A program made the translations under genes and the position numbers. The notes below the pieces were generated by a model that was given only the letters and a program-made list of their open reading frames with translations, was not told the origin of the DNA and made no database searches. Of a stretch of DNA of 64,000 nt, positions 35,704-45,711 are shown one piece after another; the stretch's first letter is position 1, and each line of letters opens with the position of its first letter. The stretch covers positions 617 to 64,616 of the forward strand of contig NZ_WJNH01000018.1 of the NCBI RefSeq assembly GCF_009649735.1. Reading direction: 5' to 3'. Origin of the DNA: Salinibacillus xinjiangensis (lineage in GTDB: Bacteria; Bacillota; Bacilli; Bacillales; Alkalibacillaceae).

Positions 35704-36443
35704 AAAAACATGTTGAGCAATTAACAAATTGGCTTCGAAAACAAGTTGAAGAATCAGGATTAAATGGACTAGTCGTAGGACTTAGTGGAGGTATTGATTC
35801 AGCTGTAGTAGCACATCTAATAAAGCGTGCTTTTCCGAATGATTCACTTGGAATCATTTTGCCATGCAAAAGTAATTCTGACGATCAAAAGTACGCTCAA
35901 ATGGTTGTAGAAAGCTCGGGGATTAACAGCTTTACGATTGATTTAACAGAAACCCATGAAGTCTTATTCCCTACCATAAAAAGGGAGTTGGCTAATCAAA
36001 ATGAATGGGATGAAAGTCAAGAAAAGCTAGCAGATGCGAACCTAAGGGCAAGATTACGGATGAGTACGTTATATACGGTGGCAACCAATTATCGTTATTT
36101 AGTTACGGGTACGGATAATGCGGCTGAATGGCACACAGGTTACTTTACGAAGTTTGGTGATGGGGGCGTTGATCTTGTTCCCCTTCTTCATTATACAAAG
36201 GGAGAAGTCCGTGAGCTGGCAAAGGAATTAGGTGTACCAGATGAAATCATTAGCAAACCACCGAGTGCGGGATTATGGGAAGGTCAGACGGATGAGAATG
36301 AAATGGGTACAACCTATGATTACATTGATCAATATCTAAAAGGGGAAGAAATTCCTGAAAAGGATAAAGAAATTATTGAACAAATGCACGCAAAAACGGC
36401 CCATAAACGAGAGCTTCCAAAGTCACCAGCCAAATTTGATTGA
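35700..36443 (+). CDS. nadE: NH3-dependent NAD+ synthetase
   Basis: Amidates deamido-NAD to NAD with ATP and ammonia. The 247-residue protein has the PP-loop GLSGGIDSAVVAHLIKRAF near residue 30, LRARLRMSTLYTVA, VTGTDNAAEWHTGYFTKFGDG (substrate-binding) and KPPSAGLWEGQTDE. It lacks the extra glutaminase domain, so ammonia is used directly. Its short length differs from the 272-residue NadE of B. subtilis and resembles the clostridial/archaeal type. The ATG at 35700 overlaps the preceding kinase stop, and AAAGAGGAGAACGATTTCG lies upstream. It therefore forms part of the safA-kinase-nadE chain. Confidence 0.93.
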   Translation: MKKHVEQLTNWLRKQVEESGLNGLVVGLSGGIDSAVVAHLIKRAFPNDSLGIILPCKSNSDDQKYAQMVVESSGINSFTIDLTETHEVLFPTIKRELANQNEWDESQEKLADANLRARLRMSTLYTVATNYRYLVTGTDNAAEWHTGYFTKFGDGGVDLVPLLHYTKGEVRELAKELGVPDEIISKPPSAGLWEGQTDENEMGTTYDYIDQYLKGEEIPEKDKEIIEQMHAKTAHKRELPKSPAKFD

Positions 36444-36464
36444 TTTCCTTTAAGAAACAGGATA

Positions 36465-36510
36465 AAAACACCTCCTTTTTACACAATAAAGAGTAAAAAG
36501 GAGGTGTTTT
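36465..36510 (+). promoter_or_regulatory. 18-bp perfect hairpin: nadE terminator arm that buries the ribosome site of the next gene
   Basis: The left arm AAAACACCTCCTTTTTAC (36465-36482) is perfectly complementary to the right arm (36493-36510) across a ten-base loop. The right arm holds AAAGGAGGTG, the ribosome site of the lipoprotein gene starting at 36514, and ends in four T. It can act as a terminator after nadE, and in any read-through transcript it would mask translation of the next gene. Independent transcription starting inside the loop would free the site. Confidence 0.75.
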
Positions 36511-36513
36511 ATC

Positions 36514-36987
36514 ATGAAGAAAACTTTGTTATGCCTACTAGCTGCAACTGGAATGATTATATCTGGTTGTGGTGGGGAAGATGAAGCAGGAAGAGGAGAC
36601 CGCAATACGAACGACAACACTTTAACACAACCAATGAAATATGAAAGAAACCAGACAAATCAACAAAATAAACAATACACAAACAAACCGGAAAGCTATA
36701 CCAATATGAAATCTCCAACTAGGAATCAAAAGGACGCTGATAATGGGCTTGCTAACCGATTAAGAGAGAAAATATTAGAAGTTGAAGGGGTAAACAATGC
36801 CGAGGTTGTGACGAGGGATGATCGCATTCTTGTTGCATTAGATATTGTAGAACGCCAGCAAGCCAATCCGGTTGTTCCTAATCGTGTGAGAGATGTTATT
36901 GAACAAATGACTGATAATGAAAACATTTCAATTTATACGGATGAAGCTTATTTTGATCGGTTGCGTAATTTACAGACAAGACCATAA
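36514..36987 (+). CDS. YhcN/YlaJ-family sporulation lipoprotein
   Basis: A 157-residue predicted lipoprotein. The signal peptide MKKTLLCLLAATGMIISGC ends in the lipobox ISGC (Cys19). An Asn/Gln-rich linker (about residues 25-75) precedes the YhcN/YlaJ domain (about 76-155; NRLREKILEVEGVNNAEVVTRDDRILVALDI), which has the fold of secretin-like BON-type modules. Members are associated with spore membranes and germination. The ATG at 36514 has an ideal ribosome site that lies inside a strong hairpin. A 12-bp stem-loop follows the gene. Confidence 0.85.
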   Translation: MKKTLLCLLAATGMIISGCGGEDEAGRGDRNTNDNTLTQPMKYERNQTNQQNKQYTNKPESYTNMKSPTRNQKDADNGLANRLREKILEVEGVNNAEVVTRDDRILVALDIVERQQANPVVPNRVRDVIEQMTDNENISIYTDEAYFDRLRNLQTRP

Positions 36988-36997
36988 AATGGTTATG

Positions 36998-37030
36998 AAG
37001 GTGTAGAGATTAAATTCTCTACACCTTTTG
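36998..37030 (+). terminator. Terminator after the YhcN-family gene
   Basis: A 12-bp perfect stem (AAGGTGTAGAGA, 36998-37009, with TCTCTACACCTT, 37016-37027). The T run is short (TTTTG). Confidence 0.75.
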
Positions 37031-37050
37031 AAAGAAAAGGGGGATATATT

Positions 37051-37809
37051 ATGAAGCTTGCCATTATAACTGGTGCATCAAAGGGTTTAGGTGCAGCGCT
37101 AGCAAAGGACTGTATTCAAAAGGGAATAAGTGTGTTTACCGTATCAAGAACGGAAAATAAAGAACTCGAGGACTTATCTAAAAAGCATGAAACAATGTAC
37201 AAACAATTTTCGTGTGATTTATCTTCTGAACAGGAAATAGAGGATGTTACAGATCAATTACATTATGACCTACAAGAGCAAAAACCTGAGCAAGTTTGGG
37301 TACTCAATAATGCAGGTGTAGTTGATCCAATTGAGACAGTTGGAAACTTGGAACAAAATGAGATTACCAAACATTTTCAAGTCAATACGATAGCTCCAAT
37401 GACCATTGCCAATAAATTTCTTCATGTAGATAACCAAGTGCCTACATATGTAGTTAACATCACTTCAGGCGCAGCTAAACGACCTATGCACGGGTGGTCT
37501 ATGTATTGTAGTTCCAAAGCAGCCATTAATATGTTTACAGAAACTACTGCTTTAGAACAACAAAACACTGACTCGATTCATAGAATTATCGCGGTTAGTC
37601 CTGGTATTATGGACACTCCGATGCAAGGCATAATTCGTGGTGCATCGAAGGAGTCTTTTCAGCAATTAGAAAAATTTCAAGAGTATAAAGAACAGGGCTT
37701 ATTAAGAAATCCTCAAGAGGTTGCTGAATCTATAATCAAGCTGCTTTTATCAAGTTCAATTAACAATGGTCATATTTATTCCATAGCTGAATTGCTACCA
37801 GAGCAATAG
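37051..37809 (+). CDS. Short-chain dehydrogenase/reductase (YueD / benzil reductase-like)
   Basis: A 252-residue NAD(P)-dependent reductase with the classical SDR motifs: TGASKGLGAALAK (cofactor binding, residues 7-19), LNNAGV (about 89), the catalytic Ser in VVNITSGAAKRP and YCSSK (Tyr/Lys pair), followed by AVSPGIMDTPM. Serine, tyrosine and lysine are all present, so it should be active. It is closest in feel to sepiapterin-reductase-like YueD, annotated in bacilli as (S)-benzoin-forming benzil reductase; the natural substrate is unknown. The ATG at 37051 follows AAAGGGGGATATATT. It stands as a single gene between terminated units. Confidence 0.85.
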   Translation: MKLAIITGASKGLGAALAKDCIQKGISVFTVSRTENKELEDLSKKHETMYKQFSCDLSSEQEIEDVTDQLHYDLQEQKPEQVWVLNNAGVVDPIETVGNLEQNEITKHFQVNTIAPMTIANKFLHVDNQVPTYVVNITSGAAKRPMHGWSMYCSSKAAINMFTETTALEQQNTDSIHRIIAVSPGIMDTPMQGIIRGASKESFQQLEKFQEYKEQGLLRNPQEVAESIIKLLLSSSINNGHIYSIAELLPEQ

Positions 37810-37902
37810 GCGATGGTGTAGGCTTTTTGAATCTTTCGGTTTATGATATAGTGATATAGGAGTAAATAGAATAAGGATTTAAGCGGAGAGGTGAGATTAG
37901 CT

Positions 37903-38628
37903 ATGGCTGGTCATTCCAAGTGGAAAAATATTCAGCATCGTAAAAGTCGTCAAGATGCGAAAAAAGGTAAAATCTTTATGAAATATGCCAAAGAAATTTA
38001 TGTGGCAGCTAAAGAAGGTGGCGGAGATCCTGAGACAAATTCTGCACTTCGTCTTGTGATTGATAAGGCAAAAGCCAATAATATGCCTAATGATAATATA
38101 GATCGTGCCATCAAAAAAGCTACTGGTGGAATTGATGGTGTTGAATACGAGGAAGCAACCTATGAAGGATATGGTCCTGGTGGTGTTGCCGTTATGGTTC
38201 AGGTCTTAACAGATAATCGTAATCGTACAGCTTCAGAAGTACGTCACGCCTTTTCAAAAAATGGCGGTAACCTAGGTGAAAATGGTTGTGTATCCTTTTT
38301 ATTTGAACGAAAAGGATACTTGGTCATTGATCGCTCCGAACAGGACGTTGATGAAGAAGAACTTATGCTTGATGTTATAGAGTCCGGTGGAGATGAAATT
38401 GAAACAAGTGATGAGGTATTTGAGATTTATACGGACCCAGAGTCATTTACCGATGTGAAAGAGGCCTTAACAGAAAAGGGGTATTCCTTTGCTACAGCTG
38501 AGGTGACTATGCTACCACAAACATCAACTAAGGTCGCTGAAGATCAAGTAGAGAAAATGAACAAGCTTATTGATATGCTTGAAGATAGTGATGACGTGCA
38601 AGACATTTACCACAACATGGAAGAATAA
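37903..38628 (+). CDS. yebC: YebC/PmpR family regulator or translation factor
   Basis: A 241-residue protein of the TACO1/YebC family (YrbC in B. subtilis). The ATG at 37903 is supported by the invariant start [19 protein letters not shown] and by GGAGAGGTGA upstream. Other conserved parts are [12 protein letters not shown] and [19 protein letters not shown]. Members have been described as DNA-binding regulators, and more recently as factors easing translation at difficult sequences, so the exact role is open. A terminator follows 30 bases downstream. Confidence 0.95.
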   Translation: MAGHSKWKNIQHRKSRQDAKKGKIFMKYAKEIYVAAKEGGGDPETNSALRLVIDKAKANNMPNDNIDRAIKKATGGIDGVEYEEATYEGYGPGGVAVMVQVLTDNRNRTASEVRHAFSKNGGNLGENGCVSFLFERKGYLVIDRSEQDVDEEELMLDVIESGGDEIETSDEVFEIYTDPESFTDVKEALTEKGYSFATAEVTMLPQTSTKVAEDQVEKMNKLIDMLEDSDDVQDIYHNMEE

Positions 38629-38658
38629 AAATAAGATTTTCCCATAATTCAATGATTA

Positions 38659-38698
38659 AAAGCTCTGTTTCTGGCAAAACTAGAAATAGAGCTTTTTT
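38659..38698 (+). terminator. Terminator after yebC
   Basis: AAAGCTCTGTTTCT (38659-38672) pairs with AGAAATAGAGCTT (38682-38694) with one G-U pair, then six T. Confidence 0.88.
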
Positions 38699-38731
38699 GT
38701 ATTAAACTATACTATAGAAGGGTTGATGGAA

Positions 38732-39316
38732 ATGAGATGGAAGACTTCCATATTCCCTATACTGGTGTTCATCATGACGTTACTTGTTTCAATTCAAGTT
38801 CTTGCAGAAGGTCAACAAAACAACAACGAAGAAGCAGTAAATGATGGGATAACAGAAGAAGAGGACCGAAAAACGTGGGAGCAGGAGCCACTAGAGCTTG
38901 AAGTAGTACTAGAGCGAAAATACTTGGATGGTCGTATTGATGAGGAAGTAAAAACAGAAACAATCTGGTCGTTACATGACTTTTGGTCAGGATATAAGAG
39001 CTGGAAGCTTATGAAGCAAGAAGAAGGCAGAGTCGTTTTTCGAAAAGAAATTGAAGAACTTTCTCCGGCAGTAAAAGAAAATGGGTATTTTGGATTAACA
39101 GAGGATAATGTACTGTCTATTTTCAATGGTAGGCCTGAAAATAATGAGGTTATTAAAGCCTACTATGAGATCGATGTTGGAAAATTGAAAAGCTATCGAG
39201 TTGACGAATTGAAATCAGGAATTAAAATTGAGAAAAAGTCCACTTTTCAAGATGTAATGGAAACCTATAAAGAATATGCAAGTAGTGAACCAGTTGACGA
39301 TTTAGTTGACTCATGA
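38732..39316 (+). CDS. bofC: BofC, forespore regulator of the sigma-K checkpoint
   Basis: Secreted forespore protein that inhibits SpoIVB signalling to SpoIVFB in B. subtilis. The ATG at 38732 lies nine bases after AAGGG; starts at 38723 and 38726 overlap the site. The 194-residue product has a signal peptide (hydrophobic residues 7-25, probable cleavage after VLA), an acidic region, and the BofC domain with a four-stranded bypass fold (LEVVLERKYLDGRIDEEVK; ENGYFGLTEDNVLSIF). It belongs to the same checkpoint as spoIVFA/FB earlier in the window. It is followed by ruvAB, as in B. subtilis. Confidence 0.88.
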   Translation: MRWKTSIFPILVFIMTLLVSIQVLAEGQQNNNEEAVNDGITEEEDRKTWEQEPLELEVVLERKYLDGRIDEEVKTETIWSLHDFWSGYKSWKLMKQEEGRVVFRKEIEELSPAVKENGYFGLTEDNVLSIFNGRPENNEVIKAYYEIDVGKLKSYRVDELKSGIKIEKKSTFQDVMETYKEYASSEPVDDLVDS

Positions 39317-39345
39317 GAGGTAATTTCTCGTGGGTCAACTTTTTT
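39304..39345 (+). terminator. Terminator overlapping the end of bofC
   Basis: AGTTGACTCATGAGA (39304-39318) pairs with TCTCGTGGGTCAACT (39326-39340) with two G-U pairs, then six T. The left arm includes the last codons and stop of bofC. Confidence 0.85.
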
Positions 39346-39417
39346 CATTACGTTGGGATTCACAATGTATGTTAAAATGTTATCAGGTTAAAGCTTATCT
39401 AGAAAGGGAATATGAGG

Positions 39418-40041
39418 ATGATTGCATTTTTAGAGGGGAAAATAGACACGATAGACGAACAAAGTGTCTTTGTGTTAGTCAATGGAGTTGGGTATGAGGT
39501 TGTATGTGCCAACCCATTTCAATTCCAACATCAAATAAATGAACAGGTTAGAATTTATACATACCATTACATTCGCGAAGACCAGCAATTACTATATGGA
39601 TTTCAGAAAGTGGAGGAGAAACAGCTATTTGCGAAACTATTGAATGTTTCGGGTATTGGTCCCAAAAGTGCTCTCAGCATTTTGGCAACCACAAGTGCGG
39701 CTGAAGTAGCTGCTGCGATTGAACATGAGGATGAAAAGTTTCTCACTAAATTTCCTGGTGTAGGGAAAAAGACGGCACGACAAATGATTTTAGACTTAAA
39801 AGGGAAAGTTACAGAATGGATTCAGCACCCAGTATACGATCAGGACTCTACACATGGAACAAATGATCAGCTTCTGCAGGATGGGCAACGTGTCCATTTT
39901 GAAGAGGCGTTAGAAGCGTTAAAAGCGTTAGGTTATTCTGAGCGTGAAGTGCAACGAATTTCACCAAGCTTACGTCAGGAAACCTATCATACAGTTGATG
40001 AATACATTAAAAAAGGCCTTTCTCTTATGCTAAATCAATAA
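39418..40041 (+). CDS. ruvA: Holliday junction helicase subunit RuvA
   Basis: Binds four-way junctions and loads RuvB. The ATG at 39418 lies nine bases after AAAGGG and fits the family start MIAFLEGKI; the ATG at 39412 is too close. The 207-residue protein has the OB domain (1-64), two helix-hairpin-helix motifs (LLNVSGIGPKSAL and FPGVGKKTARQMILDLKGK) and the C-terminal RuvB-binding domain (about 150-205, EALEALKALGYSEREV). ruvB follows after 17 bases. Confidence 0.96.
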   Translation: MIAFLEGKIDTIDEQSVFVLVNGVGYEVVCANPFQFQHQINEQVRIYTYHYIREDQQLLYGFQKVEEKQLFAKLLNVSGIGPKSALSILATTSAAEVAAAIEHEDEKFLTKFPGVGKKTARQMILDLKGKVTEWIQHPVYDQDSTHGTNDQLLQDGQRVHFEEALEALKALGYSEREVQRISPSLRQETYHTVDEYIKKGLSLMLNQ

Positions 40042-40058
40042 AAAAGGGGAGAACATAG

Positions 40059-41063
40059 ATGGACGAGCGGATGGTATCTGGGGAACTTCAACAAGAAGAT
40101 TCATCTATCGAGCTAAGTTTACGGCCTGAAACATTAAGCCAATATATTGGTCAGGCGAAAACGAAAGAAAATTTGAGCATCTTTATCGAAGCAGCTAAAA
40201 TGCGTGATGAACCATTAGATCATGTGCTATTATATGGTCCACCAGGCTTAGGGAAAACAACACTCGCATCCATCATTGCAAACGAGATGGGCGTTCAGTT
40301 TCGGACTACATCAGGTCCTGCTATTGAAAAAGCGGGTGACTTAGCAGCTATTCTATCCTCCTTAGAACCAGGTGATGTACTGTTTATAGATGAAATTCAC
40401 CGTCTCCCTCGCTCTGTTGAGGAGGTTCTATACCCTGCAATGGAGGATTTCTGCTTAGACATAGTGTTAGGACAAGGCTCTAGTGCACGGTCTGTACGTC
40501 TTGATTTGCCTCCATTTACCCTGGTTGGAGCCACTACAAGAGCAGGACTATTAAGTGCACCATTACGTGATCGCTTTGGTGTTTTATGTCGCTTGGATTA
40601 TTATGAAACCGAGGATTTACGTAATATTGTCAGCAGAACAGCAGATATTTTTCATATTGGTATTGAAAAGGATGCATCAACTGAAATTGCCGGACGATCA
40701 AGAGGAACACCGCGGATAGCCAATCGTTTATTGAAACGAGTGAGAGATATTGCACAGGTGAGTGGTGAGACTACCATTTCAATGAAGACCACGAAGAAGG
40801 CTTTAGGAATGCTCCAGGTGGATGCCAGGGGGCTTGACCATATTGATCATAAGTTTTTAGAGGGAATCATTGATAAGTTTAAGGGTGGACCAGTAGGATT
40901 AGATACGATTTCAGCTACAATTGGGGAGGAACCACAAACGATTGAAGATGTCTATGAGCCATTTTTGTTACAAATAGGGTTTATTCAACGAACACCAAGA
41001 GGGAGGGTGGTCACTCCACTAGCCTATAAACATTTCAATCGGGAGGTACCACGGATTGACTGA
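40059..41063 (+). CDS. ruvB: Holliday junction branch-migration helicase RuvB
   Basis: AAA+ motor of branch migration. The 334-residue protein shows Walker [12 protein letters not shown] (about residue 64), Walker [10 protein letters not shown], sensor 1 [19 protein letters not shown] with the arginine finger, and the C-terminal winged helix ([20 protein letters not shown]). The ATG at 40059 follows AAAAGGGGAGAACATAG. It overlaps a small membrane-protein gene by eight bases. Confidence 0.97.
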   Translation: MDERMVSGELQQEDSSIELSLRPETLSQYIGQAKTKENLSIFIEAAKMRDEPLDHVLLYGPPGLGKTTLASIIANEMGVQFRTTSGPAIEKAGDLAAILSSLEPGDVLFIDEIHRLPRSVEEVLYPAMEDFCLDIVLGQGSSARSVRLDLPPFTLVGATTRAGLLSAPLRDRFGVLCRLDYYETEDLRNIVSRTADIFHIGIEKDASTEIAGRSRGTPRIANRLLKRVRDIAQVSGETTISMKTTKKALGMLQVDARGLDHIDHKFLEGIIDKFKGGPVGLDTISATIGEEPQTIEDVYEPFLLQIGFIQRTPRGRVVTPLAYKHFNREVPRID

Positions 41064-41256
41064 TTTTGGTAAGATTTTTATTGTGATAGGAATCGTTTTT
41101 GTTGTTATTGGGCTTTTATGGAGCTTTATCGGAAAATTACCTGGAGATTTCACCTTTAAAAAAGGCAATATCACAGTTTTTTTTCCGATTATGACCTCTA
41201 TTATTGTTAGCATTGTCTTATCACTGATTTTTTATTTGATCGGAAAATTTCGCTAA
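41056..41256 (+). CDS. Small DUF2905-family membrane protein
   Basis: A 66-residue protein with two membrane helices (residues 6-25 and 44-62) joined by the conserved motif [19 protein letters not shown], which defines DUF2905. The TTG at 41056 is nine bases after GGGAGG, within the end of ruvB, so translation is probably coupled. The gene lies between ruvB and queA. Function unknown. Confidence 0.88.
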   Translation: MTDFGKIFIVIGIVFVVIGLLWSFIGKLPGDFTFKKGNITVFFPIMTSIIVSIVLSLIFYLIGKFR

Positions 41257-41280
41257 AGTTAAATAAGTAAGGAGAGCATC

Positions 41281-42309
41281 ATGAAAATAGAAGATTTTGA
41301 TTTTCAATTACCAGAATCCTTAATTGCACAAACGCCGCTTCAGGACAGGGCATCGTCAAGATTAATGGTGTTAAATCGGGAAAAACAAACGATTGAACAT
41401 CAATATTTTAGTGCCATCACCAATTACTTAAATCCTGGTGATTGTTTGGTACTGAACAATACGAAGGTCTTGCCTGCTAGGCTATTCGGTGAGAAAAAAG
41501 GAACAGGTGCAAAGGTAGAAGTGTTACTGCTTCATCAGCAAGAGGCAGATAACTGGGAAGTGTTATTGAAACCAGCCAAAAAGGTGAAAATAGGGACAGA
41601 GATTATTTTTGGTAACGGGCTGTTAAAAGCAGAATGTAAGGAAAAGAAGGAGCATGGTGGTGCCATTTTGACCTTCCAATATGAAGAGATTTTTTACGAG
41701 TTGCTAGATCAATTAGGGGAGATGCCTCTCCCACCATATATTAAAGAGCAGCTTGACGATCGTGACCGGTACCAAACCGTATATGCGAAGGAACAAGGCT
41801 CTGCAGCAGCCCCTACAGCAGGTCTACATTTTACTACGGAGCTCCTTGATGAAATTGCTCAAAAAGGGGTTCACATTGCCTATATCACTCTTCATGTTGG
41901 GCTTGGAACCTTTCGTCCAGTGAATGTGGAGGATATCGAAAATCACGAGATGCATGCTGAATTTTATCATGTGGATGATGAAACAGCCCAATTGCTTAAC
42001 GATGTAAGGTCTAAAGGTGGCCGAATTATAACAGTAGGCACAACCTCTACTCGTACGTTAGAAACCATTGCTAGGGATCAGCATGGAGAATTTAAGAAAC
42101 AATCAGGGTGGACAGATATTTTTATTTATCCACCATATGAATTTAAGGCAATTGATGGATTAATTACGAACTTTCATTTGCCAAAATCCACTTTAATCAT
42201 GCTCATCAGTGCCTTTGCTGGTCGAGAATTTGTTTTAAAAGCATACGAGGAGGCTGTTCAACAGGAATATCGCTTCTTCAGCTTTGGGGATGCAATGTTG
42301 ATTGAATAA
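41281..42309 (+). CDS. queA: S-adenosylmethionine:tRNA ribosyltransferase-isomerase
   Basis: Transfers and isomerises the ribosyl part of S-adenosylmethionine onto preQ1 in tRNA to give epoxyqueuosine. The 342-residue protein has [19 protein letters not shown] at the start, [25 protein letters not shown] and [15 protein letters not shown]. The ATG at 41281 follows AAGGAGAGCATC. It is followed by tgt, which performs the preceding step, an arrangement that keeps queuosine genes together. Confidence 0.97.
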   Translation: MKIEDFDFQLPESLIAQTPLQDRASSRLMVLNREKQTIEHQYFSAITNYLNPGDCLVLNNTKVLPARLFGEKKGTGAKVEVLLLHQQEADNWEVLLKPAKKVKIGTEIIFGNGLLKAECKEKKEHGGAILTFQYEEIFYELLDQLGEMPLPPYIKEQLDDRDRYQTVYAKEQGSAAAPTAGLHFTTELLDEIAQKGVHIAYITLHVGLGTFRPVNVEDIENHEMHAEFYHVDDETAQLLNDVRSKGGRIITVGTTSTRTLETIARDQHGEFKKQSGWTDIFIYPPYEFKAIDGLITNFHLPKSTLIMLISAFAGREFVLKAYEEAVQQEYRFFSFGDAMLIE

Positions 42310-42315
42310 CTTTAG

Positions 42316-43470
<1,155 letters not shown>

Positions 43471-43491
43471 GTGGAAAGGGGTGAAACATAG

Positions 43492-43749
43492 GTGGAAACA
43501 TTAATTCCAATTATTTTGTTCTTTGTCATTTTCTATTTCCTTTTAATTCGTCCTCAACAAAAACGCCAAAAGAAAGTTCAACAAATGCAGAGTGACTTGA
43601 AAAAGGATGATAAGATTATTACGATTGGCGGTATGCACGGCGTTATTCATGCGCTAGATGAAGGCACCATCGTAATCAGTACAGAAGATGGAACAAAGCT
43701 TACATATGATCGATCTGCAGTTCGAGAAGTTGTAAGTACAGAAGGATAA
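43492..43749 (+). CDS. yajC: Preprotein translocase subunit YajC
   Basis: An 85-residue protein with one N-terminal membrane helix (residues 3-20), the conserved LIRPQQKRQKKVQQM segment, and a small cytoplasmic domain (DKIITIGGMHGVIHALDEGTIVI). It accompanies SecDF, whose gene is in this window. The GTG at 43492 follows AAGGGGTGAAACATAG. A bidirectional terminator follows. Confidence 0.95.
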   Translation: METLIPIILFFVIFYFLLIRPQQKRQKKVQQMQSDLKKDDKIITIGGMHGVIHALDEGTIVISTEDGTKLTYDRSAVREVVSTEG

Positions 43750-43759
43750 ATGACATTAA

Positions 43760-43802
43760 AAAAAATGCTGTCCCACATCAACAGGTGGGACAGCATTTTT
43801 TA
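43760..43802. terminator. Bidirectional terminator between yajC and the convergent yrzE-like gene
   Basis: AAAAAATGCTGTCCCAC (43760-43776) pairs with GTGGGACAGCATTTTTT (43785-43801). It has A and T runs on both sides, so it can serve either strand. Confidence 0.92.
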
Positions 43803-44177
43803 GTCTCGATTTCCTTGCATATTTACCCCACTAATGCCACCGAGCAATGCTGCAGCTAGAAAAAGGGCATGATAAATCCACTGACTACCACTAAAAAGCT
43901 GATCATAGGCTAAAAATTGGTAGAGTAAAATAAATATACTATAACCAAGTCCCGTAATAGTCCCTAACAGCCACCCTTTCTCTTTTCCTTTCATACCTGA
44001 CAGAAGACCACCAGCAAAAAGATAGATAAGACCTAGCCCAAGTGTTAGCCAGTTTAATGTACTGTTTCCGATTTCTGTATAGCGTATGACCAACGCTAAA
44101 ATAAAACTACTCAACAGCATTAATGCGAAAATGGTAATCCAACCATAGAGTAAGGCTGTAAATCTTTTCATTACCAT
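43800..44177 (-). CDS. yrzE: TIGR04086-type membrane protein (YrzE-like)
   Basis: A 125-residue protein with four membrane helices covering most of its length and a small cytoplasmic loop SGMKGKEKGWLLG between the second pair. This pattern and the position after yajC match YrzE of bacilli. The ATG at 44177 on the reverse strand follows AAGGAGGAGGAG. It is transcribed convergently to yajC and divergently from the permease gene. Function unknown. Confidence 0.8.
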   Translation of the reverse strand: MVMKRFTALLYGWITIFALMLLSSFILALVIRYTEIGNSTLNWLTLGLGLIYLFAGGLLSGMKGKEKGWLLGTITGLGYSIFILLYQFLAYDQLFSGSQWIYHALFLAAALLGGISGVNMQGNRD

Positions 44178-44352
44178 TTAAAACTCCTCCTCCTTGTTTG
44201 TCCACTTATAATTTATTGTATTCATGAATATTTAAAATAGAATGAAAATATTTTATATATGGACATGAATATATATAGTAATGACCACCATGATTTTCAT
44301 TTCCATTCATCAGGACAGTAAGGAAAAAGACAAGGGTAAAAGGAGATATTAT

Positions 44353-45657
44353 ATGGAAGCTGCATTTTCAATTGCCATTTTTTTGATTAGTTATTTGTTT
44401 ATTATTTTGGAAAAAGTGAATCGGGCACTCGTAGCATTAACAGGTGGAGTATTAATGCTTTGTGCAGGAGTATTCACCTGGAATGATGCTTTTCAGTCCT
44501 ATATTGACTGGCATACTATTACATTGTTGTTTTCGATGATGGTACTAGTATCGATTACACAAAAAACAGGGTTCTTTGAATACATTGCTCTACTTTTAGC
44601 TCAACGTGTAAATGGAGAGCCAGTTAAACTTTTTATTGTAGTTGCCATTTTAACGGCGATGGGTTCGGCTTTATTAGATAATGTAACAACAGTGTTACTA
44701 TTTGTACCAGTTATACTCAACCTAACAAATATCTTATCATTGCCTTCCTTTCCTTATTTACTCATTATCATATTTAGTTCGAACATAGGAGGAACGGCCA
44801 CTTTAATTGGGGACCCACCCAATATCATGATTGGTCAAGCTGTAGAGCATTTAACCTTTGTTTCGTTTTTAACGAACCTAGCTCCGATTGTAGTCGTTAT
44901 TTTTGTCAGTACATTAATGCTCATGTTATTCCTATTTCGTTCAACCTTAAAGGCGGATCAGCAAAATCTAGTGAAAATAAAAGAGTTAAATCCAGATGAC
45001 TATTTAAAGAAATCACCATTACTCTATAAATCTTTACTTGTACTCTGTTTAACAATAGCTGGATTTCTCCTTCATCCAGTATTACATGTTGATTTAACGA
45101 CAATAGCAGTTAGTGGTGCATTGTTATTGCTATTGCTTACAGACAGGGATGTGAATGCTGAGGTTGTGTTTAAAGAGGTTGAATGGCTTACTTTATTCTT
45201 TTTTATTGGGTTATTTGTTTTGGTAGGAGGATTACAAGCAACAGGGGTCATTGATGAAATATCGAAAGGGGTTATCTTCGTCACAGAAGGGGACTTGCCT
45301 AAGACTGCACTCATCATTTTATGGATATCTGGACTATTCTCCGGAATTGTAGATAATATACCATTTGTAGCGGCGACCATACCGATTATTGAGGAGTTCA
45401 AGGAATTCGGAATGATGAATTTGGACCCACTGTGGTGGGCGTTAGCGTTAGGAGCATGCCTAGGTGGAAATGGATCTCTAGTCGGAGCGTCTGCGAATGT
45501 GGTAGTAGCGGGGATTGCCGCTAGCCATGGAGAAGGAATTTCGTTTCTCCGATTTATGAAGTATGGGATTCCCATCGTTATTTTCTCCTTAGTGATTGCA
45601 ACGTTATATATGATCATTCGTTATTTATTACCTTATTTACAGGGGTCACTAGTATAA
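44353..45657 (+). CDS. ArsB/NhaD-type (ion transporter superfamily) permease
   Basis: A 434-residue protein with about eleven to twelve membrane helices and the two inverted halves of the ion transporter superfamily. Each half carries a conserved loop: GSALLDNVTTVLLFVPV with SSNIGGTATLIGDPPNIMIG in the first, and GIVDNIPFVAATIPI with CLGGNGSLVGASANVVVAG in the second. Both types occur in ArsB, NhaD and the P protein. The substrate (arsenite, Na+/H+ or an organic anion) cannot be read from this. The ATG at 44353 follows AAAGGAGATATTAT; the upstream open frame has no ribosome site. It is not part of this locus in B. subtilis, so it is an insertion between yrzE and yrbG. Confidence 0.85.
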   Translation: MEAAFSIAIFLISYLFIILEKVNRALVALTGGVLMLCAGVFTWNDAFQSYIDWHTITLLFSMMVLVSITQKTGFFEYIALLLAQRVNGEPVKLFIVVAILTAMGSALLDNVTTVLLFVPVILNLTNILSLPSFPYLLIIIFSSNIGGTATLIGDPPNIMIGQAVEHLTFVSFLTNLAPIVVVIFVSTLMLMLFLFRSTLKADQQNLVKIKELNPDDYLKKSPLLYKSLLVLCLTIAGFLLHPVLHVDLTTIAVSGALLLLLLTDRDVNAEVVFKEVEWLTLFFFIGLFVLVGGLQATGVIDEISKGVIFVTEGDLPKTALIILWISGLFSGIVDNIPFVAATIPIIEEFKEFGMMNLDPLWWALALGACLGGNGSLVGASANVVVAGIAASHGEGISFLRFMKYGIPIVIFSLVIATLYMIIRYLLPYLQGSLV

Positions 45658-45711
45658 ATTCACTTCCTTGTGGTCATAAATAATAGCAGCAATGATAGAG
45701 GAAGTGTAGAC

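Noticed and set aside
45072-45617. 181-codon reverse-strand frame opposite the permease
   Set aside because: A mirror of the hydrophobic permease sequence, without a start signal and fully inside a well-supported gene.
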